DNA of 32,538 nt from Rhizopus sp. PT2906 (lineage: Eukaryota > Mucoromycota > Mucoromycetes > Mucorales > Rhizopodaceae), in the NCBI GenBank assembly GCA_025529335.1, contig JAMYHX010000483.1, positions 1-32,538 of the forward strand, in the 5' to 3' direction. A program made the position numbers and the translations under genes. A model generated the notes under the pieces. The model had not been told where the DNA came from, did not search any database, and saw only the letters and a program-made list of their open reading frames with translations. Below are positions 1 to 9,339 of the stretch, one piece after another; position 1 is the stretch's first letter, and each line of letters starts with the position of its first letter.

Positions 1-380
1 TCGGGCCAGATCATCCTCAGGCCGTATCTGTAAGCCAGTTCTTCAAACATGATACCAACAAGTCGAGTACAGCCATAACCTCCAATCACAAGGACAGGGT
101 GACCAGTCTGTGGTCCATACTCTGCATAGCCTACTCGATGAGAACTCAGTTTGCTGTGTGAAGGCGCCTTGTATTGAAATGTCTGATGTAATCGAGGTTC
201 TCGTAAAACATTGATTCGAGGAATGGTTGTTGGTAATTGTGGTATCTGTTCTGGTAATTCTGGAAATGTGACATCATCGCTAGATTTATGTCGGCCTGTC
301 TGAGGCAAAGCCTGTTTCTTATTATTCTTGGTTGGTGTTGACTTGGAAGTGCGCAGAGGACCTACAAGAGTGGAATCCAT
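1..380 (-). CDS. alpha/beta hydrolase, N-terminal part (runs off the window)
   Basis: The open frame starts at the ATG at 380-378 and stays open for 126 codons to the window edge, so only the N-terminus is present. The first ~80 residues are a basic, Ser/Pro/Thr-rich leader with no clear signal peptide. Residues ~82-126 then match the first strands of the alpha/beta hydrolase fold: a GYAEYG strand, HPVLVIGGYG at the place of the usual HG oxyanion loop, and an ELAYRYGLRMIWP helix-strand that normally leads to 'D-x-x-G-x-G'. The nucleophile elbow and catalytic triad lie beyond the window, so activity and substrate cannot be judged. The next upstream gene (F-box, same strand) stops only 67 bp before this ATG, leaving a very short promoter. 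The fold is fairly secure; the specific enzyme is unknown. Confidence 0.7.
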   Translation of the reverse strand, partial: MDSTLVGPLRTSKSTPTKNNKKQALPQTGRHKSSDDVTFPELPEQIPQLPTTIPRINVLREPRLHQTFQYKAPSHSKLSSHRVGYAEYGPQTGHPVLVIGGYGCTRLVGIMFEELAYRYGLRMIWP

Positions 381-447
381 GATAATAAAGAAAAGGGGGA
401 AGAACAATGGCTTAGTGCAACCTTGGACATGTTATTTTTTATTGAAT

Positions 448-1170
448 TCATTCGCCCCTCATTTTGAACAATTGAATTAAAAAATCAAGATGAATTTCCA
501 AATACAGAGGTAGGAGATAGTATTCCTTATGAACTACGTGGCTTATTTGATATCCAAATTCCCACCGTGTCGATCTCTGGAGAGGACTTGTTCGATTGAT
601 ATAATGATGACCTTGTTTACTGGTCTTGCGTAATCTCTGACTTTGTGATTCCATTTTAACCTTACAATACATCATCCTTTCTTCGGCACATTCAACATGT
701 TTTCTATTTATGGCTGCATTATCACATTTGTTTGTCAGATTTGTATCTGTAGGTGTATAATAACCATCTGTTATCATTGTAAAACGCATGGCAGGTGCCT
801 GCTTGTCTGCGTAGTATCTCCTACTCGTCGGCGTACACGGAGTAAAGCTAATGCAGTGTTTATCCAAGTTAAAATCCTGGATTCCAAATTGGGTTGTTGA
901 GCGATTGCGCCCTTCTTGATCTATGCATACGACCACGTCGAGGGCTGGGAGTCTGTACTTTACAAATACATGGTGAACCAGATGAAATATCCTCTGAGAA
1001 ATCTTCATCATATTATAAAGAGTTTCCAGGTCTAGCACAGGGTCTGATAGAATTATAACGATCACCTCATCTGGTAAATCATTAAACCGTCCCTTGAGCA
1101 TTGATTTATTTTGTGAGTGATGTCCTTTTGTTCTTTGAAACCAACTGGTTATAGTGCTTAGATATTTCAT
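448..1170 (-). CDS. F-box domain protein
   Basis: Single-exon frame; the most likely start is the ATG at 1170 (240 residues, beginning MKYLSTITSW). An in-frame ATG at 1224 would add 18 residues, but it falls among AT-rich sequence that looks like leader. Near residues 31-65, FNDLPDEVIVIILSDP followed by LETLYNMMKISQRIFHLVHH is a typical F-box: LP-x-E-hhhhIL, then a helix of alternating hydrophobics. F-box proteins bind Skp1 and bring substrates to SCF ubiquitin ligases. The remainder has no recognisable repeats (no LRR, WD40 or Kelch), so the target is unknown. Mucoralean genomes carry many short F-box proteins with divergent tails. The F-box call is reasonably firm; the exact start is not. 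Confidence 0.65.
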   Translation of the reverse strand: MKYLSTITSWFQRTKGHHSQNKSMLKGRFNDLPDEVIVIILSDPVLDLETLYNMMKISQRIFHLVHHVFVKYRLPALDVVVCIDQEGRNRSTTQFGIQDFNLDKHCISFTPCTPTSRRYYADKQAPAMRFTMITDGYYTPTDTNLTNKCDNAAINRKHVECAEERMMYCKVKMESQSQRLRKTSKQGHHYINRTSPLQRSTRWEFGYQISHVVHKEYYLLPLYLEIHLDFLIQLFKMRGE

Positions 1171-1224
1171 GGTGATGTGTATATAAATAAGTTTACAATA
1201 AAGTCGTAAAGTAAAAGATGACAA

Positions 1225-2100
1225 TCGTCAAAGAGTGAAAAAGAGAAAAGGAAAAAAGAAAAGAAAAAACTCAATTCACGTCAATTGGAACCTTGTTTAA
1301 ATAAGGCCCATTCTTTTCAAATGATCGCCACGAAACCTTTGCCCTCAATGACTCACTTGAGCCGTGGCTCCAGTTTCTCCCATTGTTTTTGATGACTCGA
1401 TCCACAGGTCATTCATGCTTTTGCATATATATCAGTCAAATGTCTCTGCTATTACCTTCTTTTATTTCAAATCAAGCGCGGAATATGGAGTCTTTCATGC
1501 GCTTAGGTGCAGCATTTTGCTTTCAAAGTTTTCACACACCAGGCAAGTTACTAAATTGGAAAGTCATGTGCTGTAGCACATTACCTCTTACAGCTTAGAT
1601 GCAGTAGAAAGCTAAAACAAGGAGAAACAATAAAGCCAAGAGAAAATAAAAAAGAAGCACATATATAATAAAAGAGGCACATACCAATAGGTTGACATGG
1701 AGATGCATTCTTTACCTTTTTTTTTTATTAATCTGTTTGGATGAACTTGTTTAATTCCAAAAAAGGATCAAGTCTTATTTTTATCTCTCCTTTTAGATCT
1801 TGGAAGTGACAGAAAATACCTGGTAATACCTTGCTCTGTATCACTTATATTTTTAATAGAGCTTAATGGGGTATATGAATTGTTTCAATGCATTGCTGAT
1901 TAAACATGTACCTCGGTTAAGTCATATGACCATACATTTCCTTGGTTCCCTTTATTTCACTCTTTAGAAATATTTGGCATAATGATAAAGTTTATATATT
2001 TAGCAAAAAGCTTAAATAAATATGGTCAATTTTTTCATACTTAACAGGTGATACAAACGGTGACCTAAAAGTGTACACGCGCAGCAACGGAAAGAGAATG
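1225..2100. other. intergenic region, no gene seen
   Basis: 876 bases between the F-box gene and the end of the polymerase eta gene, both on the minus strand, so it holds the F-box promoter and the polymerase 3' flank. It is AT-rich with A and T runs. Two short overlapping frames of about 70 codons near 1364-1598 have no recognisable domain, no composition bias and no supporting splice sites. I call nothing here. Confidence 0.6.
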
Positions 2101-4224
2101 TTAAGAGAAGAAGAGTTTCTTTTTCTTGTTTGATTCTTGAGTACCATCGTTTGTCCGTTTCTTGGATTGATTCAATTCTTGATTTACTTGCTTTTGAATG
2201 TCTAAAGCAAAGTGATAATCAGTGTGTTCGTCGATATTGACCAACAGGATCTTTTTATGGCATTTATCGCAGAGATATTCCAATGATTCATCAATACCTT
2301 GATCCCATAATGGAGCAACCGTCCTTGGCTTATCATATGTAGGTTGTGAACATGACGGGCTTGAAACAGATGATTCATTTGAGCTTCTGGGTATCTTGTT
2401 AAAGAATTGGTGTATTGAACGTGATTGGGATGCTCCTTGTGTAAAATTACTTGCTGAAAATTGAAGACCAGAGCATGGCATTGGGCTTCCTACAGATTTG
2501 AATACCTTTTCTAATTTCTTGGCTATGTTCTCTACACAATAAGCCCTTTCAATAAACCTTTTCTTCTACTTTTTGTTTATTATCTTACCATGATCTTTCA
2601 TTTCTTCACGACTAATAGGTCCCATTGCTTTAGATCGAAATGAGAGGTATGGTATAGACGCGTACTGTAACTATATTATGTTTAGAATTTTGACGCACGC
2701 TAAAAGCCCAAACTTACAGTAAATGTTTTTGGCCAGGTATTAAACTCTTCATAATTCTTCAATACGCGATGTCGAAGTTCAATGGCCAATATAGAAAACC
2801 ATTGATCCATCTCTTGAATATTCTCTACAGCAGGGTTAAACTGTTTAGCGGCCATAATCGATTTAGGAGCTTTCATCGGAATAACTTTAAAATAGTTAGA
2901 GATGATAAGTCTTGGTGTCTGTTCTTACTTTCTTCGTTATCCACTCCTCTACTAATATTATATAGATATCGTCCTGTCGAATCTCCAAATTTACGTTGAA
3001 GTTCTTCTATCGTATATTTCCTAATAAACAAATCAAAAAGGACTATTTCACACAGTTAAAAGCTTGTATATACCATAGATCACTTGCTTTGTTTATAGTA
3101 AGACTCGATTCAACTTCGCTCCCTAGTTTCCCGCCTAGGTTTCTAATTTTAGTGAACGGGACGTGTTCCATAAAATAGAGCGCGGCAGAATCTCTTAGGA
3201 CTGTCTTTATGTCAACAAGATTAATAAAGAAGAGAGATACAAGTATATGTAAATATACCTGTTTATTTGGTTTGTTTTTACTGGAGCATAGTTTAGCAAC
3301 CGATTTGTAATGAGCAATTCCTATTTGATTTAAAACTTATAAGCACTCACTTGCTTCTCTCTTTCTTTCTTACCAGCAGAACATGTGTATTGGAGTGTTG
3401 TATATATCTCATGACGTATTTTTGCCGCCAATTCTGCACCAAAATAAAGCTGCAGGTCTCTCCAGGTTGCCTTTGACCAATGACTTCCATCTGTTTCCAA
3501 TTGCCTTCTTTCCTCTTCCTCTTTGGACTCGATAGCAATACCTACCTGATCCCAGTCAAGGTCTAGATCGCATGCATTGTCATCTAATCTATCAAGCAGT
3601 TCTGGGTGATAATCGATATATTCAATCAATCTCTGATTGACTGTAGAAGTGACATCCATAAATGCCTCATCGAAACCGATTTTTTGAATCTTGTCGCAGT
3701 ACTGGTGAAATATTTTGAAAATATTTAATGACGCTGTTCGGTAAGGGTCAAGTGACACCTTGTGAGTGGCACGATTGGGGTTTTCATGGTATTGAGGTTC
3801 TATCTCATTTGCAGAATAGGTTGGCACATGTAATAGTTTTATCTCCGGACATAGTTTTTTGGCTTTCTCTACTGTACAATGTCTATCGATGCCTGCCTTT
3901 CTGGCTGGATAGTTTACTATGTTTTTCATTTTTAGACACAAACCCAAAGAAAAAAAAAAAGAAAATGCTTACCAGCAATAAGATTCTGCCACTGCTGCAC
4001 GGCTACAGGAACGTCAGAAGATATGCCTAATCTCACTTGTTCTAATTGCACAAAGTTACATGTATGTTTCTTTTAAGCTCATTAGGAATTACCAACTTGA
4101 CAATAAAAGCAATCTTGCCATATTGAGTTAGTTTTATAAATAATTGGGCAAGTATGTTTATACCCAAGTCAATATGAATTATACAACGAGATCCTTTAAG
4201 AGCCTGTGGAAGGGTGATTGTCAT
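2101..4224 (-). CDS. RAD30: DNA polymerase eta (Y-family translesion polymerase), ten exons
   Basis: Exons (minus strand): 4224-4164, 4113-4093, 4041-3973, 3916-3374, 3320-3259, 3204-3074, 3020-2929, 2884-2718, 2670-2589, 2531-2101. The joined frame is 1659 nt, 552 residues. Y-family landmarks: HIDLD with D19 and D21, CFYCQVEQVRLGI, QQWQNLIAVNYPARKAGIDR (~43-62), FDEAFMDVT carrying the catalytic D133-E134 pair, YTCSAGIAHYKSVAKLCSSK, then the KIRNLGGKLG helix-hairpin region and a little-finger domain. The tail holds a PIP-like RSIHQFF (~447-453), a UBZ3-type ubiquitin-binding finger (C497, C500, H512, H516) and a basic KKKKLFF end. The enzyme copies past UV photoproducts at PCNA-ubiquitinated forks in the nucleus. 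The second exon is only 21 nt. The last intron (2588-2532) was chosen because it alone keeps the frame open into the tail. No Eco1/Eso1 fusion as in fission yeast. Confidence 0.95.
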
Positions 4225-4421
4225 TACAGATATTTGAATAAAATGACAGATTAGGAAAAAAAAAAAAGTCGCGCTTTTTTTTTACGAACTTCTTTTTTGT
4301 AGACGCGTAACCAAATGTAAACTCAGAAAGTCAAAAAATCAAGACAAAAAGTGTGTACATTTTCATGCAAAGTAGGCTTTAATAAAAAAAAAAAGAAAAT
4401 GATTGGTAGAAGAAGGAATTT

Positions 4422-4731
4422 TTAACACTTGCAGTTAGAACCACAGTTGCATCCTACATAAGGAAGAGTAAGCATTATATTAAACTATATTCATTCGTTA
4501 TACCATTGTTAGTTCCTATAACAAATAGTTAGACTAACTATGCTTTCTATTATTTTTGTTTACCTTTGCAAGTACAGGCATCACTGTGTTTAGCACCACA
4601 GTCGTTACAAGTACAGTTTTGACCACAGTTGCAAGAAGCAGCAGAGCATCTATGTACAAAATATCAATCGATGTATTTAATGCATGTATACGAACTTACT
4701 TGCAAGAATCTTTGTTACAAGGACAAGCCAT
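4422..4731 (-). CDS. metallothionein, 49 residues, three exons
   Basis: Exons (minus strand): 4731-4700 (32 nt), 4649-4564 (86 nt), 4453-4422 (32 nt). They join to exactly 150 nt, 49 residues plus TAA. Introns are 50 and 110 nt with GTAAGT/GTAAAC donors and TAG acceptors. The product starts MACPCNKDSC and ends CNCGSNCKC. It has 15 cysteines in 49 residues (3, 5, 10, 12, 17, 19, 23, 25, 28, 36, 38, 41, 43, 47, 49), mostly C-x-C pairs, one histidine and no aromatic residues: the composition and spacing of metallothioneins. These cytosolic proteins bind Cu(I), Zn(II) or Cd(II) through thiolates for storage and detoxification. Which metal is preferred cannot be read from the sequence. Each exon is too short to stand out as an open frame. 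Phase continuity and the Cys pattern on both sides of both introns make the model secure. Confidence 0.93.
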
Positions 4732-4783
4732 TTTGAAGAATTTATAAAAAGAAGAAAAGAAAGAAACAAAAAGAACTTGTGAA

Positions 4784-4870
4784 TTTATATTCAGATAGAA
4801 AAGGCGTCAAAAGGAGTACCTCATCGGCCACACATGGTTGCACTTAGCCACCCAACGTCATATTGCGTCA
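4784..4870 (-). promoter_or_regulatory. metallothionein upstream region: TATA box and three TGACG motifs
   Basis: Read on the minus strand, a TATAAA lies at 4789-4784, about 53 bp upstream of the metallothionein ATG. Behind it are three TGACG cores (4809-4805, 4860-4856, 4870-4866), the inner half of ATF/CREB and AP-1-like sites. The whole upstream gap to the SH3-protein stop is only 217 bp, so they probably belong to the metallothionein. No TGCRCNC metal-response element was found. Motif presence is seen; function is inferred. Confidence 0.4.
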
Positions 4871-4948
4871 AAAATGACTAAAGTATAAAATTTATTATAT
4901 AAAATGGTAATATAATATGATAGAGAGTGGGTAGAGAGAATCTAATGG

Positions 4949-6161
4949 TTATTTAGCAGAAGTACCCGTAACATACATTGAACTGACTCGCTTTGTTCTC
5001 TCAACATCTGTGGTTGAGGAAGGAGGAAGAGGAGCAACTTGATCAACAACGTCAATACAATGTCTTGGGAAAACACCCTTTGCATAATTCTTGGTAATGT
5101 TGATGCCTTGGCACCAGCCATCATCATATTCTACAAGTAGTTCAATACGGTCTCCGGGCTCAATTTCTAACTCATCACTAAGTGTAGGTATATAAGTGGC
5201 AATGACTGTAAACGTTCCAAGCGAAGCTGTTTGAGGCTCTTGAGGTCCTTCTGTTATCTGAGGCTGTACAGCCGTAGGTGACTGCGTTTGATAATATTGT
5301 TGTTGCTGTTGCTGAATCGTTTCTTTACTCTGATTGTTAATCGCAAGTGCAGGTTGATACGTATTGAAATTACTTGTTGCTGTTGCTACCTGCTGCATGC
5401 TGGGCGCTTCACTATATCCTGTTTGAGGAGCAGAATAATTATCTTGATGGTCATAGGGCTTGTTTTCTACGCCAAAGTTAGGGTTCATTGTCGACATGCG
5501 AGCTGCTCGGCTCTGCTTCAATTGTCTTCTTCTTCTTCTACGTACGAAAAGCAAGGCACCTGCACCGGCAATGGCAACTACAAGAACAGCAACGACAGCG
5601 CCAATAATAGCACCAGAAGAGGATGATCCGGATGAACCAGTACTAGCGGCTGCTGATGCGGAAGGTGTGCTAGATGAAATGCTTCCGGTCAAACTAGGTA
5701 CACTCGTGGAACTACTCATGACAGTTGGTGCTGGACTACTGACAATGGCAGTACTGCTGACAGCACCACTTGTAGAGGCACTACTACTACTGCTGCTGCT
5801 ACTGTTGCTGCTATTACTGCTAGGAGAAGCAGAAGCAGCCGATGCTGTTTTAGGAGAAGACGAGGAGCGGCGTGTAGCAGCAGTAGTGTGGTTACTATCA
5901 TTCGTTGGTTCATTCTTTGCCGTTGTATGTGTAGCTTTTGGTTTATCGGTGGTCTGAGTAGCATCTTTAGTGGCTAATACACATAATTAATTATGAGTAC
6001 AAATATTATTTGTTCGTCTTACTTTTGTTGCTATGGTCCGTAGGTTCTGGGTCGCCTGCATTATGAAATTCAGGGCCACGCTTCTGAGGCAACCACATGG
6101 CATTTGTTGTTGTAATAATGCCGGCCATAACAAGCCATTTGGACTTGTCGTAATTGTTCAT
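4949..6161 (-). CDS. single-pass membrane protein with Ser/Thr-rich ectodomain and C-terminal SH3 domain (Fus1-like layout)
   Basis: Exons (minus strand): 6161-6023 and 5973-4949, joined to 1164 nt, 387 residues. The N-terminus (MNNYDKSKWLVMAGIITTTNA) is a plausible signal peptide. Residues ~46-165 are a Ser/Thr/Ala-rich, probably O-mannosylated stretch including a poly-Ser run. A transmembrane helix follows at ~167-190 (GAIIGAVVAVLVVAIAGAGA), stopped by RRRRRR. The cytoplasmic part has a poly-Gln tract and an SH3 domain at ~297-357: ATYIP in the ALYDY position, DELEIEPGD, DDGWCQGIN and GVFPRHCIDVV. Yeast Fus1 has the same order (glycosylated ectodomain, one TM, SH3) and acts in mating-cell fusion; Sho1 also ends in SH3 but has four TMs. 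The protein is probably a surface sensor or scaffold for polarity or MAPK signalling. Orthology to Fus1 is not established. Confidence 0.85.
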
Positions 6162-6608
6162 CTTTTAAAAGTAAAGGAATGGAAAGGGGGAGCAGTTAAA
6201 GAATACGAAAGGGTAAATCCTTTTTGAAGAACTAAAGTGTAAAAAAAGAAAGAAAGAGGAACTAGGGAAAGAAGAACGAGAAGAAAAAGGGGAAAAAGGG
6301 CGAGGAGTATTCATTTTTTTGGTATATTGAAATGAGCTTCAAAATGTGCCACAAAGGATATGGATCGTGTAACTATAATTCTACCAGATCGACCAGTTTC
6401 TTTGTGAATTACAAAAAGCAGGAACGCACAATGGGAAGAAAGGGATGAAGAGATAACATAGAGAATAATTGACCTGAAAAAGAAAAGAAGAATAGGAAAG
6501 AAGGAGAGGATGGGATTACGGTTGACAATGTTACCCTGTAATACAATATAAATCACTAAAGTTTTAGCTTGTTTTTAAAGTCACAAGTATTTTTATGTGT
6601 ATTGACTT

Positions 6609-7263
6609 ATGAGAAAGGAATATACCTTATCTACCAAGCGCATTCATTTTCAGACAGCTACAAGAAGCAATGAAGAGCATCTCAATGGACACTTCATCTT
6701 GATCCACCATTGGATTAGCACTCACATGAACTATATGCAAAACTATGTTTTCTTAGACGAATCAAGCTTCCATATCAACAAAAAGAAGGGCATAATGTGG
6801 TCGAAAAAAGGTACCAAGGCTATGATAGTCAATTCCAGTACAATTTCTATGCTTGGAGCCATTTTCGCTTCTGGCATCATCAAGGTCAGTCCGCGGATAC
6901 AGAAGCATTCAAAGAAAATCAATTACCAACAACGAAACTGTCAGTGAGCACTTTTGCAGGTTTTATTAAGGCTATAATGGCCGAGATGAACAAGTATGAT
7001 TATATGAAAGGATTCTACGTGATTATAGCTGATGCCCCCATTCATGCGGATTATCCTATGCGTATCTTTCTCCTTATTCGCATGATTTCGATTTGATTGA
7101 GCAATTTTTTGGTCTATAGTGAAGAGTAAATTCAAATGCACCCAACTATCTGACAAAGGAGTGCTTATGTCAAGGATTGCCAAAAGCTTGTAATTATATG
7201 TACATAACAGGTTTCTTTGACCGGCATTCTGTTAGAAATTTTGAAAGTATATCAACTTATCAA
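6609..7263 (+). pseudogene. decayed Tc1/mariner (IS630-type) DDE transposase
   Basis: Pieces of one transposase are readable in shifting frames. In the first frame: NYVFLDESSFHINKKKGIMW (first catalytic Asp codon at 6756), then WSKKGTKA and LGAIFASGIIKVS. After a frameshift near 6865-6900: KENQLPTTKLSVSTFAGFIK and MKGFYVIIADAPIH (second Asp, codon 7031). In a third frame: YLSPYSHDFDLIEQFF with the Glu at 7099, matching the family's YLPPYSPELNPIEQFW. After another shift: WSIVKSKFKCTQLSDKGVLM and a tail ending near NFESIS. The second Asp and the Glu are about 23 codons apart instead of ~34, so about 11 codons are deleted. A stop follows QFFGL. The N-terminal helix-turn-helix region is not recognisable, and no clear terminal inverted repeats were found. 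This is a fossil and cannot be active. Confidence 0.82.
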
Positions 7264-9339
7264 ATATCTTTGTTTCAATTTGGCATTGTTACTTGGCGGT
7301 TTAGTAAATACAGTGTAAGCAAATTAAACATGGTCCACAAGCTGCCAAAATGGTAATTACTCTAAAAATCATAAAAAGTGACATCTCACTATAATCATAG
7401 ATTTATACATGTCTTTTACTGCAAAAATGGATTACATTATGAAAAGAATACACCTTGCATAACCCTTTACTGGTTATTCCATCATTACTAATTTTATAAA
7501 ATTTGCCATCCTGTATTATAAACGCGAAATATAAAAGAATGTTAAATGTAAATGGAGCTTCTCTGAAATCAGCTCTTGATACACCTAAACAGAAAAAATA
7601 CTAATATGAATCCAGAAAACAGCCTAGTATGAGAAAAGCAGCGAGCGTCAACAATTCTTTGAATACAGTATATCTCTTGATCATCAACCTGGAGGCATCC
7701 CTTCGTCCAGTAAGCAAGCATTGAACCATATAATGCTGGACGTGCTTCTTCTCCAAAGATCTTCACCATGAAATCACAGTTTTGCTCTGATTTGCACAAA
7801 AGCATATGCTGGATTGCTCTTTTTCCAAAGTTTAGTTTGCGTCAAACGGGGCTTGTATTTCTTAGATCAGGTAGTAGACAAATGTTTCCATTGGCATTTG
7901 CTTAGAACCAGAGTGAGCATGTTCAACTCTTACAGTTTTTGCGAGATGTCATGATCTGCAGTACAATTTACCTTAATATCCAACTCACCATAAATGGAGC
8001 ATTGCGCGCTGGCTGCTGCGTTTTTTTGACTTTTCTCTGTCGTCAAGTCCCCTCCAGTGCTGACAGGCATCGAGACGACATAACAACTGTTATATGATAT
8101 TGGTATCGAAATATCTCACAAAAGAATTACATGCAAAAGTCTTACACTTCAAATTTGTTCATAGCTATTTCCAGAGTCCATATTCGTAGTTCCTCTACTT
8201 CATCCCGCTTTAAAGCTCCAATGCACTTTTTAAGGTTAAATGTATGATGCTTTCAGATAGTTGCTAAAGTCAGATTAGTTGCCATTGCATTGTTGACTTA
8301 TTACTAGGAATCCAAAAGTGTTTGTCGTATTTGCATTATAAATACTTTATCTTATCGTATAAGAATACCTGAGAAAGAACAACTCAAAAAGACTGACCAC
8401 AGAATGCGTTATTCTTACAGAACGTGTCATGCTCAGCTTTGATTGGCCATGGTTAATTCACGCAGCAATCCTGCTTTCATAAAAATGATGTTGATCGTCT
8501 TGATCTTGATAAAGAGGTTATATAGAGACTCATCAACATCATTTTTATTGTTATTGAGACTAAATCACAAAAGGTAAACCAATGGATCACTTACCGTTGT
8601 TTATTATCAGAACAATATTCCATTTCTATTGGAGAAGAAAAAGAAGGAAAAATAGAAGAAACCGATAGAGACGCTGTCTTGCCCAAAGCATGCCAGTTGT
8701 AAAACAAAGTTGTCACCCACGTATTCTTCTTTGAAGCCGTTTGATGTTGTACTATATCTCCGCCCCTTTCCGCAGAGTATAAACGTCAACCGTCTTTCAT
8801 CATGATCTTTTAAGGTATTACACATAAATGATATAAAATCAACATCAGAAACAAACTAATATTTTCAAACAGGCGTACTAGCCAAGAATGCTTGAAGATC
8901 ATTCAATCACGCTCAAAGAAGACATAAAATATGTCGTCTTCAGTTAATTTGTATGGTAAGCCCAAATAATGAGATTAAAAGGAATTGGCTTAGCTCGTAC
9001 ACAGATCTCTTAGTTTCATTGTTTACACTTAATTTAAAATGAAGGTAAATGAACCAATAAGCCAAATGTATCTGAGACCGATCGTGAGGATAACAGCCAA
9101 GCATGAATAATTCAAGGTTATTATGGATCTAAATAATAGTACTTTTTAATTAAAAAAAAAACTTTTGATTTTTACACACGGGATATAAAGAAATCTTGCA
9201 ACTGAGCAAAGGTGCAAGAAGTAGACACAAAGAGAAAAAGAGAGGGGGAAATGATCAAATGATGCTTTACAAAGAGGGTTAAAGGATAAAAGAAATGAAC
9301 ATGACGGAGTTTTTTTGGATTAAGGGGGAGATGGATAAG
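7264..9339. other. gene-poor region with possible transposon debris
   Basis: About 2.1 kb between the transposase fossil and the Sfp1-like gene. No intact gene could be supported. A minus-strand frame at 7805-7569 contains GSMLAYWTKGCLQVDDQEIY, which loosely resembles the middle of Tc1-type transposases (WGCM...G.L..VD....LYC). A second minus-strand frame at 8825-8607 (72 codons) is not recognisable. A long hairpin-forming inverted repeat lies at 8479-8548. The rest is AT-rich DNA with no domain or RNA signature that I can see. Confidence 0.4.
8479..8548. repeat. 17-bp perfect inverted repeat with 36-nt loop
   Basis: The left arm ataaaaatgatgttgat (8479-8495) is exactly complementary to atcaacatcatttttat (8532-8548). 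The 36-nt spacer can extend the fold slightly (gtct at 8497-8500 with agac at 8526-8529). There is no coding sequence around it and no poly-T terminator position. It could be the end of a small non-autonomous element, the stem of an RNA, or chance in AT-rich DNA. Confidence 0.6.

Noticed and set aside
2557..2588. 31-nt alternative last intron in polymerase eta (ending ...GAAAAG)
   Set aside because: Too short and shifts the frame into an early stop; the 57-nt intron ending GTGTAG keeps the frame to the UBZ finger.
5460..5957. 165-codon plus-strand frame opposite the SH3 membrane protein
   Set aside because: Its poly-Leu run is the complement of the poly-Ser tract of the real gene; the minus-strand model has a signal peptide, TM, SH3 and a clean intron.
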